Source of the DNA: Paraburkholderia atlantica
GTDB taxonomy: Bacteria; Pseudomonadota; Gammaproteobacteria; Burkholderiales; Burkholderiaceae
Assembly: GCF_009362785.1 (NCBI RefSeq)
Contig: NZ_WHNQ01000003.1
Location: 124,001-188,000, forward strand
DNA: 64,000 nucleotides
Direction of reading: 5' to 3'
Part shown: positions 1 to 9,412 of the stretch, in pieces
Numbering within the stretch: the first letter of the stretch is position 1
Layout of the letters: each line of letters begins with the position of its first letter
Translations under genes and position numbers: made by a program
The notes under the pieces: generated by a model
What the model was told of the DNA's origin: nothing
What the model saw: only the letters and a program-made list of their open reading frames with translations
Databases searched by the model: none

Positions 1-1392
1 GCGATGTCCGGCGTCGTGCAGCCGGACGAGGGCACGATGCACTTCGAGGGCCGGCAGGTCTCGTTCGCTTCGCCGGCCGAGGCGAACGCGGCCGGCATCG
101 TGTGCGTGTATCAGGAGCTGTCGCTGATCCCCGACTTGAGCGTGGCGGACAACATCTTCGCGTCGAACCCGCCGCGACGTTTCGGCATGATCGACCGCCG
201 GGCCCAGCGCCGCCAGGCCGAGGAGGCGCTCGCCCGAGCGGGCGCTGCCGACATCAATCCGCTTGCGAAAGTCCGCGATCTGCCGCTGTCGCGCCAGCAG
301 ATGGTCGAGCTTGCCAAGGGGCTGGCGCACGAGCCTCGCATCCTGATTCTCGACGAAGCGACGTCGGCGCTGACCGCGGCCGACGTCGCGCGGGTGATCG
401 AGGTGCTCAAGCGCCTGCGCGACGAGGGGCTCGCGCTGCTGTTCATCTCGCACCGGATGCACGAGGTGAAGGCGCTCGCGGACGAATGCACGGTCTACCG
501 GAACGGCCGTCATGTGATGAGCTTCGAGGCCGGCACGCGCACCGACAACGAGGTCGTCGAAATGATGATCGGCCGCAAGTACCAGCATGTGTTTCCGGAC
601 AAACCCGCCAACCGCCGCGCCGCCGCTCCGATTCTCGCGTGTCGTGATCTCGCGTGGAACGACACGCTGCAAGGCATCAGCTTTTCGTTGAAGCCCGGTG
701 AAATTCTCGGGCTGGGCGGACTCGACGGACAAGGCCAGCGCGAACTGCTGCTCGCGCTGTTCGGCGTGTTGCGCGGTTGCGCGGGCACAATCGAGGTCGA
801 CGGCAGAGCCGTGTCGATCGGCAGCCCGATGGCCGCGCGCGCCAACGGCATCGGCATGGCGCTGATCCCGGAGGACCGCAAGACCGAAGGCCTGATGCTG
901 CCGATGTCGGTACGCGAGAACCTGTCGTTTGCCGCGCTCGATCGCATGTCCAGCGCCGGCGTCATCGATCGCGACCGCCAGCAGTCGCTGGTCGACCGGA
1001 TGATGGAGCTGCTGGCGATCAAGTCGTTCAGCGTCGACGCGCCCGTGGGCTCGCTATCGGGCGGCAACCAGCAGAAGGTGGTCATCGCGAAGTGGCTGAT
1101 CCGCCAGCCGCGAATACTGCTGCTCAGCGACCCGACGCGCGGTATCGACGTCGGCACCAAGCAGGAGCTGTATCAGCTGCTCAGACGCCTCGCCGACGAA
1201 GGCGCGGCAATCGTGTTCTATTCGACCGACTACGACGAGCTGATCGGCTGCTGCGACCGCGTGCTCGTGCTGTACGAAGGCAGGATCAAGAAGGAACTCG
1301 TCGGCTCGGCGATCACCGAGCAGAACCTGATTGCCAGCGCCCTGGACCTGCCCGTCGGACAGATTTCGCCTTCCACGGGAGTCGCGCTATGA
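1..1392 (+). CDS. Sugar ABC transporter ATP-binding protein, 5' end cut by window
   Basis: This is a cytoplasmic ATPase of the RbsA/MglA/YtfR class, with two fused nucleotide-binding domains that power import of a monosaccharide. The reading frame is open from base 1, so the N-terminus with the first Walker A lies outside the window. The first domain shows a weak signature (LSRQQMVE) and Walker B ILILDEATSAL. The second has a degenerate Walker A (GLDGQGQRE), a strong LSGGNQQK signature and ILLLSDPTRGID. One good and one degenerate site is usual for this family. The stop overlaps the next start (ATGA), so it is translationally coupled to the permeases. The binding protein is probably upstream of the window. 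The sugar cannot be named. Confidence 0.93.
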   Translation, partial: AMSGVVQPDEGTMHFEGRQVSFASPAEANAAGIVCVYQELSLIPDLSVADNIFASNPPRRFGMIDRRAQRRQAEEALARAGAADINPLAKVRDLPLSRQQMVELAKGLAHEPRILILDEATSALTAADVARVIEVLKRLRDEGLALLFISHRMHEVKALADECTVYRNGRHVMSFEAGTRTDNEVVEMMIGRKYQHVFPDKPANRRAAAPILACRDLAWNDTLQGISFSLKPGEILGLGGLDGQGQRELLLALFGVLRGCAGTIEVDGRAVSIGSPMAARANGIGMALIPEDRKTEGLMLPMSVRENLSFAALDRMSSAGVIDRDRQQSLVDRMMELLAIKSFSVDAPVGSLSGGNQQKVVIAKWLIRQPRILLLSDPTRGIDVGTKQELYQLLRRLADEGAAIVFYSTDYDELIGCCDRVLVLYEGRIKKELVGSAITEQNLIASALDLPVGQISPSTGVAL

Positions 1393-2369
1393 GCGGACTG
1401 CGTTACTGGTATGCGGAGAATCGCGGGGCGGTGTTCGCGTTCGGCCTGTTCGTGCTGATGTTCGCGATCTATCTGTTCAACTATCCGTCGGCGTTGTCGG
1501 CCAACGTGTTTCAGACGGCGGCGAACAAGGCGGTGCTGCTCGCGCTCGTTTCGATGGGGCAAGCGCTCGTCGTGCTGACGGCCGGCATCGACCTGTCGAT
1601 CGGCATGACGCTGGTGCTGACGAATTGCATCGGTTCGTGGATCGTCACCGGCGACGCGCTGCACAGCGCGCTCGGCATCGTCGGCGTGCTCGCGGCGGGC
1701 GCGCTGTGCGGCGCGCTGAACGCCGTGATCATCATTTTCGGCCGGCTGCAGCCGATCGTGACGACGATCGCGACCAGCGCGGTCTTCTACGGACTCGCAC
1801 TGCTGCTGCGCCCCGTACCCGGCGGCTCGATCAACGAGGCCCTCGCCGACGCACTGACCGGCAAGGTCGCCGGCGTGCTGCCGGCGAGCCTGCTGATTCT
1901 GCTCGCAGCCACACTGCTCGTCTGGGTTCCGTTCAAACGCTCGGCAATCGGGCGCGCGGCGTACGCGACCGGTTCGTCCGAACCCGCGGCGTTTCTGTCC
2001 GCCATGCCGATCCGCCGCGCGAAGTTCGCGAGCTATACGCTAGCCGGCCTGCTCGCCGCGATCGGCGGCCTGTTTCTGACGTTCTTCACCGACACCGGCG
2101 AAGCGAGCCTCGGCAGCGCCAACTCGTACACGCTGTTTTCGATCGCCGCGGTGGTGATAGGCGGCGTGTCGCTGCTCGGCGGCAAGGGCAGCGCGATCGG
2201 CGCGATCTTCGGCGCATTCGCGTTCCGCTCGATCGGTGACCTGCTGTTCGTGTTCAACGTCGATGCGCTGTGGCAGCCGCTATTCCAGGGTGTGATTCTT
2301 CTGCTTGCCGTCGCGATCGGCGCATGCGGGCTGTTCAGGGTACGCAACCGTCTGGAGTGGTTTCAATGA
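1389..2369 (+). CDS. Sugar ABC transporter permease (RbsC/YtfT type)
   Basis: This 326-residue inner-membrane permease belongs to the BPD_transp_2 family of ribose-type importers. It has many hydrophobic helices and the family's conserved elements: a GIDLSIG turn around residue 65, and a C-terminal block with GGVSLLGGKGS that precedes the last helices. The start is the ATG overlapping the stop of the ATPase gene, and the stop in turn overlaps the next permease start. The order ATPase, permease, permease with two non-identical permeases resembles ytfR-ytfT-yjfF or lsrACD. That makes a heterodimeric channel likely, but the substrate is unknown. Confidence 0.92.
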   Translation: MSGLRYWYAENRGAVFAFGLFVLMFAIYLFNYPSALSANVFQTAANKAVLLALVSMGQALVVLTAGIDLSIGMTLVLTNCIGSWIVTGDALHSALGIVGVLAAGALCGALNAVIIIFGRLQPIVTTIATSAVFYGLALLLRPVPGGSINEALADALTGKVAGVLPASLLILLAATLLVWVPFKRSAIGRAAYATGSSEPAAFLSAMPIRRAKFASYTLAGLLAAIGGLFLTFFTDTGEASLGSANSYTLFSIAAVVIGGVSLLGGKGSAIGAIFGAFAFRSIGDLLFVFNVDALWQPLFQGVILLLAVAIGACGLFRVRNRLEWFQ

Positions 2370-3352
2370 GCCACGTCTCGGCAACCGGCCGCACCACGTT
2401 CGTATCGAGGCTCACGCGCAGAATCGACAAACCGATCGTGATCGCGTTCGCGTGCATCGTCGCGCTGCTGCTCGTCGGCGGAATGTTTTCGCGAAGCTTC
2501 ACGTCGCCGGAGTACATCCTGCTGCAACTGAAGGTCGGCGCATTCCTCGGCATCATCGCGACCGGCCTGATGATGGTGATCCTGCTCGGCCACATCGACT
2601 TGTCACTGCCGTGGACGATCACGGTCGGCGCAATGATGGCGTGCGCGGTAGCGGGACACGGCGAACTCGGACAGATCCTCGCGATTCCGGTTGGGATCGG
2701 TTGCGGCGTGCTGATCGGCGTCGTCAACGGCATCCTGGTTGCGCTGCTGCGCATTCCGTCGATGATCGCCACGCTCGCGACCAATGCGGTCGCGCAGGGC
2801 ATCATGATCGTCTATACCGGCGGATCGTCGCCGCAGGACTCCGCACCACAGGTGATGCGATGGCTCGCGGCGGGCTGGCTCGTACCGGGCGTGCCGAATG
2901 CCGTTGCGCTGTGGGTGGTGATCGGCGGCGCCACGGTGTTTCTGCTGTCGCGTACGACTTTCGGCCGCACGCTGTACGCGATCGGCAATACCGAGCGCGC
3001 GGCGTATCTGTCCGGCATCAATACGCGGCTCGTGACCGTGGCCGCATTTGCGGTGTGCAGCGGATTCGCGGCATTCGGTGGCGTTTTGCTCGCCGGTTAT
3101 GCATCGAAGGCGGCACAGTCGATGGGCGATGCCTACCTGCTGCCGGCGATCGCGGCAGTCGTGCTCGGCGGCACGTCGATTCTGGGGGGAAGAGGCTCAT
3201 ACCTCGGCACGGTGGCGGGCGCGATTCTGATCACGCTGCTGCAGTCGATCCTTTCAGTCGCGCAGATGCCGGAGGCCGGACGTCAGATCATCTACGGCGT
3301 GGTGATAGCGGCGATGTTGCTGCTGTATGGACGCAGCAAGCGGGAAACGTAG
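2366..3352 (+). CDS. Sugar ABC transporter permease (RbsC/YjfF type)
   Basis: This second permease of the same importer has 328 residues. It shares the family landmarks GHIDLSLPWT near the third helix and GGTSILGGRGSYLG near the C-terminus. The chosen start is the ATG overlapping the upstream stop by one base; a longer frame from base 2270 would run deep into the previous gene and is not credible. It is the last gene of the operon, because the next gene is on the other strand. It probably forms the translocation pore with the preceding permease. Confidence 0.92.
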   Translation: MSHVSATGRTTFVSRLTRRIDKPIVIAFACIVALLLVGGMFSRSFTSPEYILLQLKVGAFLGIIATGLMMVILLGHIDLSLPWTITVGAMMACAVAGHGELGQILAIPVGIGCGVLIGVVNGILVALLRIPSMIATLATNAVAQGIMIVYTGGSSPQDSAPQVMRWLAAGWLVPGVPNAVALWVVIGGATVFLLSRTTFGRTLYAIGNTERAAYLSGINTRLVTVAAFAVCSGFAAFGGVLLAGYASKAAQSMGDAYLLPAIAAVVLGGTSILGGRGSYLGTVAGAILITLLQSILSVAQMPEAGRQIIYGVVIAAMLLLYGRSKRET

Positions 3353-3365
3353 GCCACGGTCACGC

Positions 3366-3590
3366 TCATCCATGCGCATCCACCCACGCGCGCGCCCAAT
3401 CGAGGCCTGCATGGTGGGCTTCTTCCTCGCTATCGAATAGTCCGAGAATGCCCGATGCTTCGATCAGCTTTCCGCCCCGGGTAATGGTTCCGCTCGCCGC
3501 ATAGCGCTCCGGTTGCAGGATGCCCTCGCCTTCCTGCTGAAGGATGGCATGCCCCCACAACGTGTACCCGTCGTAGTCGCTCGTTTCCAT
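3366..3590 (-). CDS. Small conserved hypothetical protein (family A)
   Basis: This 74-residue acidic soluble protein has no function I recognise. The C-terminal half has a strong pattern, with SGILGLFDSEEEA followed by GLDWARAWVD. A similar layout appears in the 72-residue protein at 20265-20483, so the two look like distant members of one short Burkholderia-type family. The frame is clean and ends convergently, 13 bases from the sugar permease stop. No strong ribosome binding site precedes the ATG, so the exact start is uncertain. Confidence 0.7.
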   Translation of the reverse strand: METSDYDGYTLWGHAILQQEGEGILQPERYAASGTITRGGKLIEASGILGLFDSEEEAHHAGLDWARAWVDAHG

Positions 3591-4361
3591 TAGCGCACGA
3601 CCCTGACGGTTGCGGCGCGCGTAGTCACGCGATGCACGTTCTCTTCAAGTGTCATTAATGGCGAAATATCCGACACGGCGGGCTTTACCGTCGACGTGGT
3701 CTGCTGCATGTGGCGCGAGATGGGAAGAATCATTGAAGACGCAAAAAATATAGCACCGGTCAGCGCTTCGGTGGTGTCGACGACGGTTCGCTAACGATTC
3801 TGTTCGCGTTGAGACTTCGCTGTGAAGCTCTTGATCATGTCGATATCGTGCCGCGCCCGCGCCGCGACCTCGGGACATGCAACTGCTTTCAGACGCCGCC
3901 AATACGCTTCAGCCTGCCGATAATCGTGCCGGTCGAGCGCGGCCCCTTGCGAAGCCATGTGCGCGTTTGCCTCGGCTCCATCGAGGCCATCGATCGCCGC
4001 GACGACTGTCGTGACGCCAGCGCGCTGAATGTTGGGCTGCAGCCGGGATCGGTTCGTGGCTTGGGCGGGGCAGCAACGAGCTCTGGCCCTTTTGACCGCG
4101 CACGGTGCTGGTGAAGAGTAGCGACGGAAAATCGCCTCTGATATGAGACTTTGGTCTGATGCTTGTCGTGGTATCGACCTGAACCGCCGAAGACCCGCGG
4201 CAACCGGCGTGGGTCAATACGACCAAAGTCCTTCATCGCCGACCTGCGCCTGGGAGGAAACCGTCGCGCAAACGCTCGTATACGCGAGCCGCGAAACGAT
4301 TCGACGAAGGAACGTTTCGTGCGAGCGCTACAGCATCTCCGGTTTCCCGACGATCAGCCGC
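3591..4361. other. Intergenic region with probable gene decay
   Basis: No intact gene can be supported in this 770-base stretch. Several overlapping frames of about 85-115 codons exist on both strands, but none has a recognisable domain or good start. One minus-strand frame (3789-4045) reads like real protein and is listed separately. The part nearest 4362 must hold the promoter of the NRAMP-like gene; I see no clear -35/-10 pair there. Confidence 0.4.
3789..4045 (-). pseudogene. Possible 3' remnant of a small gene
   Basis: The minus-strand frame ending at the TAG at 3789-3791 reads, near its end, LDRHDYRQAEAYWRRLK, then EVAARARHDIDMIKSF. This looks like amphipathic helical protein rather than random translation. 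Upstream of about 4045 the frame degenerates into arginine- and cysteine-rich nonsense and has no plausible start. I infer a truncated gene tail of unknown function. It could also be chance. Confidence 0.25.
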
Positions 4362-5696
4362 ATGCACTCTCCCCCCGACAGACGCACCGCGTCCCCCGCC
4401 GCACAAGGTGGTACGCCCACTTCGTCGTCGCAGCCTGCCCGCTCATGGGCCGCCGATCTCGGGCCGGGGTTGGCAAGTCTCGGCTGCGATAACGATCCCA
4501 GCGGCATTGCCACCTATTCACTCGCGGGCGCGTGGTACGGCTACGACATGCTGTGGACCTGCGTGCTGTCGTATCCGTCGATGGTTGCGCTGCAACTGGT
4601 CTCGGCGCGGGTCGCCGCCGTCACCGGACATGGCCTGACGGCGAACATGCGCGCGCACTATTCGCCAGTGTTCTTCTATTTCGCGGTGGCGCGCTTCGTG
4701 ATTGCGAACACGCTGAACATCGCCGTCAATGTGATGGCGATGGCCGCAGTCATCCAACGCTTCACGCATGGGCCGCTATGGTTGCTCGCGCTCGCGTGCG
4801 GTTGCACGTCGATCGCACTGCAGTGGTTTATCCCGTATGCGCGTTATGCGCAGGTGCTCAAATGGTTGATGCTGCCGATGTTCGCGTACGTCGGCGTGCT
4901 GCTGATCGTCGATGTGCCGTGGCACACGGTCGTGCTGCGCTCTCTCGTGCCACACGTCGAGTGGAAGGAAGATTTCGTGACCATGCTGATGGCCGTGCTC
5001 GGTACGACGATGAGTCCCTATCTGCTTTTTTCGCAGGCCGAGCAGGAAGCTCAGGAGGAACATCGGCAGCACGAACAGCACGCCGCGCGGGGCGATCGAC
5101 GTTCGTCGGAGCAGCTGCGCAGAGTGCGCAAGCAGACCTTGGTGCGCACAGCGTTATCGAGCGTGGCCGCGTTATGCATGATGATTGCGGCTGCGGCGAC
5201 GCTGCATGTCGCACAAACGCAGCCTGGTGAACCTGCGGAACTTTCGCGGGCGCTCGAGCCGCTCCTGAAGGGCTACGCCGGCCCACTGCTCGGGCTTGCG
5301 CTGATCGGCTCGGCGCTGCTCGCATTACCTTCGCTTGCCGGTTCCGCCGCGCAAGCGGTCGCGAGTTCGTTCGACTGGCCCCGCGGCAAACAACGTGATC
5401 GGCGCATTGCCGCTTTGCTCGTTGCGCTCGCGGGATTCGGAACGCTGCTCGGTCTCGCACTCGGCCTATGGCACGTCGATCCTGTCAAGGCGCTGTACTG
5501 GAGCGCCGTCGTCAACGGTATGACGATAACGCCCGTGCTGGTGCTTCTGGTGCTATTGAGTGCGAAACGCGAAGCGGTCGGCGAACTCGTCGCGCACTGG
5601 TCACTACGCGCGCTTTGCTGGCTCGCGACCCTGACCACCGGCGTGGTCGTGGTCGCGCACTTCGTGCTCGAAGTGGTAGATCGTGTCTCGCGATGA
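4362..5696 (+). CDS. Divergent NRAMP-family divalent metal transporter
   Basis: This 444-residue inner-membrane protein has about eleven hydrophobic helices. The first carries LGCDNDPSGIATYS, the position of the canonical DPGN metal-binding motif of NRAMP/MntH carriers. The sixth-helix region reads GTTMSPYLLFSQAEQE, where manganese transporters have a methionine-proline-histidine motif. Both metal-binding helices are therefore altered. A charged loop (about residues 230-260, with EEHRQHEQHAARGDRR) follows the sixth helix. NRAMP relatives with altered motifs include magnesium carriers, so the ion should not be assumed to be Mn or Fe. The ATG chosen gives a short cytoplasmic lead; a GTG near 4319 is an alternative start. 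Confidence 0.82.
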   Translation: MHSPPDRRTASPAAQGGTPTSSSQPARSWAADLGPGLASLGCDNDPSGIATYSLAGAWYGYDMLWTCVLSYPSMVALQLVSARVAAVTGHGLTANMRAHYSPVFFYFAVARFVIANTLNIAVNVMAMAAVIQRFTHGPLWLLALACGCTSIALQWFIPYARYAQVLKWLMLPMFAYVGVLLIVDVPWHTVVLRSLVPHVEWKEDFVTMLMAVLGTTMSPYLLFSQAEQEAQEEHRQHEQHAARGDRRSSEQLRRVRKQTLVRTALSSVAALCMMIAAAATLHVAQTQPGEPAELSRALEPLLKGYAGPLLGLALIGSALLALPSLAGSAAQAVASSFDWPRGKQRDRRIAALLVALAGFGTLLGLALGLWHVDPVKALYWSAVVNGMTITPVLVLLVLLSAKREAVGELVAHWSLRALCWLATLTTGVVVVAHFVLEVVDRVSR

Positions 5697-5703
5697 GCCT
5701 GGG

Positions 5704-6867
5704 CTACTTCACGCTCCCTAGATGTTCAGCGAGGCGCGCGAACATCGCGTCGCACCGGTTCAGTTGTTCGACCGTGATGAACTCATCCGGCTTGTGGCCC
5801 TGATCCATGCTGCCGGGTCCACAAACCACGGTTGGAATGCCCGCCTGCGTGAAGAGTCCGCCTTCCGTGCCAAAGGCGACCGTTTCGAATTCCTTCGATC
5901 CGCTCAACATCGCGAGCAGGCGTGCCGCGTCGCTATCGGGCGAAGTCGCCAGCCCGGGATAGGCGTTCAGCATCTGCACGCGGACATCGGTATCGGGCTG
6001 CACTGCGCGCATCTTCGGCAGTAGTTCGGCTGCCGCGTAGGTTTGCAGTTGGTCCACCACCCTGCTGGGATCGAAGCCCGGCACGCCGCGTACTTCGAAA
6101 TCGAACTCGCATTCGGCGGGAACGATATTCAGCGCGCGTCCGCCGTTGATGACACCGGTCTGCACCGTCGAGAACGGCGGATCGAAACGCGCGTCATGGT
6201 GTTCCGGCTGTGCGAGTTCGTCGCCAATCTGCTCCAGCCTGTTGATCAGCCGCGCCGCGTATTGAATCGCGTTGACGCCCTGCGGCGCGTACGCGGAATG
6301 ACATGCCGCGCCCTTCACGTGGCAGCGCATCGCAAGCTTGCTCTTGTGGCCGAGCACAGGTTTCAATTCGGTCGGCTCGCCAATCAGACACATGTGCGGC
6401 TTGTGCGCGCGCTTTTCGAGTTCGGCCAGCATCGGCCGCACGCCGAGACAGCCCACTTCCTCGTCGTATGAAAACGCGAGATGCACCGGCACTTCGAGCT
6501 TCATCCTCAGGAAAGCGGGCACTGCCGCCAGCACGGACGCGATGTAGCCTTTCATATCGGCCGTGCCGCGTCCGTACAGGCGACCTTCTTTCTCGGTGAG
6601 AAGAAACGGCTCCACGGTCCATGCCTGACCGTCGACCGGCACCACATCGGTATGCCCGGACAGCACGATGCCACCACGGTCTCGCGGCCCGATGGTGGCG
6701 AACAGATTTGCCTTGGTGCGCTCGTCGTTATGGAACAGCTCGCTTTGCACACCTAGATCCGCGAGGTATTGCTGCACGAAGCCGATCAACTCCAGATTGG
6801 AGTCGCGGCTGACGGTCGCGAAACCGATCAGCCGTTCGAGCAGCGCACGGCTGGACAGCTCACTCAT
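5704..6867 (-). CDS. argE: ArgE/DapE-family amidohydrolase (annotated as acetylornithine deacetylase)
   Basis: This is a cytoplasmic zinc-dependent M20 peptidase-family enzyme of 387 residues, the usual ArgE length. The first metal-binding motif is SGHTDVVP (about residue 70), the second GRGTADMKG (about 100), and the catalytic pair lies in YDEEVGC (about 135). A dimerisation domain follows. ArgE removes the acetyl group from N-acetylornithine. Here, however, the gene is the last of a four-gene operon with a flavin monooxygenase, RidA and a DUF1028 protein, and overlaps the DUF1028 gene by 8 bases. A catabolic role on another N-acylated amino compound is at least as likely as arginine synthesis. 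Confidence 0.88.
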   Translation of the reverse strand: MSELSSRALLERLIGFATVSRDSNLELIGFVQQYLADLGVQSELFHNDERTKANLFATIGPRDRGGIVLSGHTDVVPVDGQAWTVEPFLLTEKEGRLYGRGTADMKGYIASVLAAVPAFLRMKLEVPVHLAFSYDEEVGCLGVRPMLAELEKRAHKPHMCLIGEPTELKPVLGHKSKLAMRCHVKGAACHSAYAPQGVNAIQYAARLINRLEQIGDELAQPEHHDARFDPPFSTVQTGVINGGRALNIVPAECEFDFEVRGVPGFDPSRVVDQLQTYAAAELLPKMRAVQPDTDVRVQMLNAYPGLATSPDSDAARLLAMLSGSKEFETVAFGTEGGLFTQAGIPTVVCGPGSMDQGHKPDEFITVEQLNRCDAMFARLAEHLGSVK

Positions 6868-7537
6868 CGCCGGGCACTCCGTAGCTCGGCGCCGCGGTCG
6901 GATTCAATGCGCGCGCGATGTAGTCCCGCATCTGCGGCCGATACGCTTGCCATAGCGCGTCGAGTTTGCCGATCGGGTCGTCATCCGCCCAATCGACACG
7001 CAGATCGACGACCGGCCACACGTGTGTATCGACGATCTTCAGAGCCGCCGAATGCACGGGCCCGGCTTCTCCGCCGGCTTCGACGGCAGCATGCATCGCG
7101 TGCAGCAGCCGATCGGCGAGCGCGCCTTGTGCGCTCTCGAACGCTTTCACCATCGCGTCGATCACCGGTTTGCCGGCGAGCAGATTACCCGCTGCCACGC
7201 ACTGATTTCCCGCGACGGCGTGATGTACGCCGAGGGCTTCCTTGCCGGTGAAAAGCGCGGTTCGACCTTCACTGTCGACCACCGTCACCTGCCGGTATTC
7301 GCTCCATTCGCTCGCGCCTAGCGCCCGTTCGAGCGCGGCGTCCGGCGCGATACGCTCGCTTTCCAGCAGATCGAGAATCTGCGGCCCGAGCGCGGGCAGC
7401 GTCACGTTCTGCGTTGCCACCACACCGACGCCAGCGCGCGCCCATGGACACCTGGCACCCACCGCAATGCTCGACGAACTGATCGCGATACCGAGCTGGC
7501 CGGTGTTTCCACAACGTCCGACGATCGAGAATGTCAT
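6860..7537 (-). CDS. DUF1028 family protein
   Basis: This 225-residue cytoplasmic protein has the typical DUF1028 opening, TFSIVGRCGNTGQLGIA, followed by AVGARCPWARAGVGVVATQN. The family has no firm function to my knowledge. A nucleophilic Thr/Ser next to the initiator Met hints at an Ntn-hydrolase-like fold (inference). It sits 9 bases downstream of the ridA-like stop and overlaps argE by 8 bases, so it is co-translated with both. Pairing of DUF1028 with RidA and amidohydrolase genes suggests a hydrolytic step in nitrogen compound breakdown. The end of the protein (about residues 160-215) contains the conserved VWPVVDLRVDWADDDPI stretch. Confidence 0.85.
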   Translation of the reverse strand: MTFSIVGRCGNTGQLGIAISSSSIAVGARCPWARAGVGVVATQNVTLPALGPQILDLLESERIAPDAALERALGASEWSEYRQVTVVDSEGRTALFTGKEALGVHHAVAGNQCVAAGNLLAGKPVIDAMVKAFESAQGALADRLLHAMHAAVEAGGEAGPVHSAALKIVDTHVWPVVDLRVDWADDDPIGKLDALWQAYRPQMRDYIARALNPTAAPSYGVPGDE

Positions 7538-7546
7538 GGGAATCCT

Positions 7547-7978
7547 TTAAGCCTGCACGGGCGTCCAGTTGTCCGGAATCACGGCGATCACGTCGATTTC
7601 CATCAGCCATTGCGGCTGGCCGAGCGCACAGACGCATAGCCCGGTCGAAATCGGATACACGCCCTTCAGCCACTTGCCGACTTCCTGATATACCGGCTCG
7701 CGATAACGAGGATCGGTGATGTAAGTCGTCGTCTTGACGATATGCGACAGGTCGCTGCCCGCTTCCTCGAGAAGCTGCTTGACGTTCTTCATCGCCTGCT
7801 CGGCCTGCGCGCGCGGGTCGCCGAGACCGACCAGGTTGCCGTCGAAATCGGTACCGACCTGGCCGCGCACATAGACCGTATTGCCCGCGCGAACCGCCTG
7901 GCAAAGATCGTTATCGAGCGACTGGTTCGGGTACGTGTCCTTCGTATTGAACATGCGGATGCGGGTATGCGTAGGCAT
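7547..7978 (-). CDS. RidA family protein (enamine/imine deaminase)
   Basis: This 143-residue soluble protein of the YjgF/YER057c/UK114 family trimerises and typically hydrolyses reactive enamines or imines to ketones and ammonia. Family features visible are GNTVYVRGQVGTDFDGN, the QAEQAMKNVKQLLEEAG helix and a C-terminal GLCVCALGQPQWLMEIDVIA block. The usual active-site arginine before the C-terminal strand is not evident in the expected RxxV context, so it may belong to a subgroup without classical RidA deaminase activity. The start ATG overlaps the stop of the flavin monooxygenase gene by one base (TGATG), showing tight coupling. Confidence 0.88.
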   Translation of the reverse strand: MPTHTRIRMFNTKDTYPNQSLDNDLCQAVRAGNTVYVRGQVGTDFDGNLVGLGDPRAQAEQAMKNVKQLLEEAGSDLSHIVKTTTYITDPRYREPVYQEVGKWLKGVYPISTGLCVCALGQPQWLMEIDVIAVIPDNWTPVQA

Positions 7979-9336
7979 CAGTTCACTCCCACTTCTTTGG
8001 TCTTCGGCGCGTGCGGTTCGTCGCACGCGGTATCGGGTGTATTCGCGCCATGCACGCCGCGCGCGTCCTGCTGACGCTGCGACGCGTCGCGATAGGCGAG
8101 GTATTTGCGCTGCGTGACGATGTGATCGGCGATGTGCTTTGCGTCGTGCCAGACGCCCCAGATAAACGACGACGCGCGCCGCGACAACCACGGCAGACCG
8201 AGGAAATACACGCCAGGTTCCTTCGATACGCCTCGTTGATGCTGCGGCTTACCCTTATCGTCGAACGCATTCACGTGCAGCCAGCTGAAATCGACCGCAT
8301 AGCCGGTGGCCCAGATGATCGTGCTTACGCCCGCCTTCCGTAGATCCAGTTCCGGCAGAGGATGCGTGACGCACTCCGGGTCCGGTGGAATCAGCCGTGC
8401 GTCGGGGTCCTGCGGCAGGTCGATGCCGTTGCGCTCGATGTAGTCGTCGGCGGCGGCGAGTAGCGACATCAGGTATTCGTCGCCCCGCTTCAGATTGGCG
8501 GCGAGGTCCTGTTCGAAGCTCGCAACGCGATTCGCGAACGATTTCGTCGTGCCGACGAGCGTCATGCCCCGATGCGCGAGCCGGCGAAAATCGATGGTCT
8601 GGCCACCGTATGCGCCGCTGACGGCGATGGTCACATGCTCGCGGCCCGGCACGGCGACTTCCTTGTCCCATTCGCCGAGCACACCCAGCCACCAGCAGAA
8701 ATCGCGACCGCGATAGGCGCGCGGCGGACGGTCATGCGCACCGACGGACAGATATACCTTGCGGCCCGCGCGTTGCAGTTCGTCGGCGATCTGCACGCCG
8801 GACGACCCCGCGCCGACCACCAGCACCGCGCCTTCGGGCAGTTGCTCGGGGTTCCGATAGTGGGCCGAATGAAGCTGCGTGAGCTCCGCGTCCTGCGGCG
8901 CGATGGGGGGAATGACGGGGCGCTGGAACGGCCCCGTCGCAACGACGACGCGACGGGCTTCGATCGCGCCATCGGAGGTTGTGACCGCGAATCCTGCCCG
9001 GCCCTTCAGGCGCTCGACGCTCGTCACTTCGACCCCTGTGCGGATCGGCGCATTGAACTTGCGCGCATAGGCCTCGAAGTAATCGGCCACCTGATCCTTG
9101 CCGGCGAAACCATCGGGATCGAGTCCTTCGAACTCCATATTGGGGAAGCGGTCGTGCCAGGCGGGGCCATTGGCGACCAGTGAATCCCAGCGACAGGTAC
9201 GCCAGCGTTCGGCGATCCTCTCGCGCTCCAGCACGAGATGGGGCACGCCGAGTTTGCTCAGATGTTCGCTCATTGCCACGCCAGCCTGACCCGCGCCTAT
9301 GACTAGCGTGTCGATCGACAATTCTTCAGCCGCCAT
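7978..9336 (-). CDS. Flavin-containing monooxygenase (FAD/NAD(P)-binding)
   Basis: This 452-residue soluble oxygenase has an FAD-binding VIGAGQAGVAMSEHL fingerprint near the N-terminus and a second Rossmann motif, VVGAGSSGVQIADEL, for NADPH around residue 175. Between them is an ATGPFQRPVIPP-type linker, and LHSAHYRNP resembles the FMO/YUCCA identifying motif. Such enzymes hydroxylate nitrogen or sulfur atoms or insert oxygen. The chosen ATG at 9336 is preceded by AAGGAGAAGG; a longer frame reaches 9414 but would cover the operator motifs. It heads the operon with RidA, DUF1028 and ArgE-like proteins and diverges from a LysR gene. The substrate is unknown. Confidence 0.88.
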   Translation of the reverse strand: MAAEELSIDTLVIGAGQAGVAMSEHLSKLGVPHLVLERERIAERWRTCRWDSLVANGPAWHDRFPNMEFEGLDPDGFAGKDQVADYFEAYARKFNAPIRTGVEVTSVERLKGRAGFAVTTSDGAIEARRVVVATGPFQRPVIPPIAPQDAELTQLHSAHYRNPEQLPEGAVLVVGAGSSGVQIADELQRAGRKVYLSVGAHDRPPRAYRGRDFCWWLGVLGEWDKEVAVPGREHVTIAVSGAYGGQTIDFRRLAHRGMTLVGTTKSFANRVASFEQDLAANLKRGDEYLMSLLAAADDYIERNGIDLPQDPDARLIPPDPECVTHPLPELDLRKAGVSTIIWATGYAVDFSWLHVNAFDDKGKPQHQRGVSKEPGVYFLGLPWLSRRASSFIWGVWHDAKHIADHIVTQRKYLAYRDASQRQQDARGVHGANTPDTACDEPHAPKTKEVGVN

Positions 9337-9412
9337 GGGCCTTCTCCTTATGAAATACGCTCTGGATTCGGGTCTCTCGGTCGGACAGAATGTACGCCGC
9401 GCGGCGGGCAAC

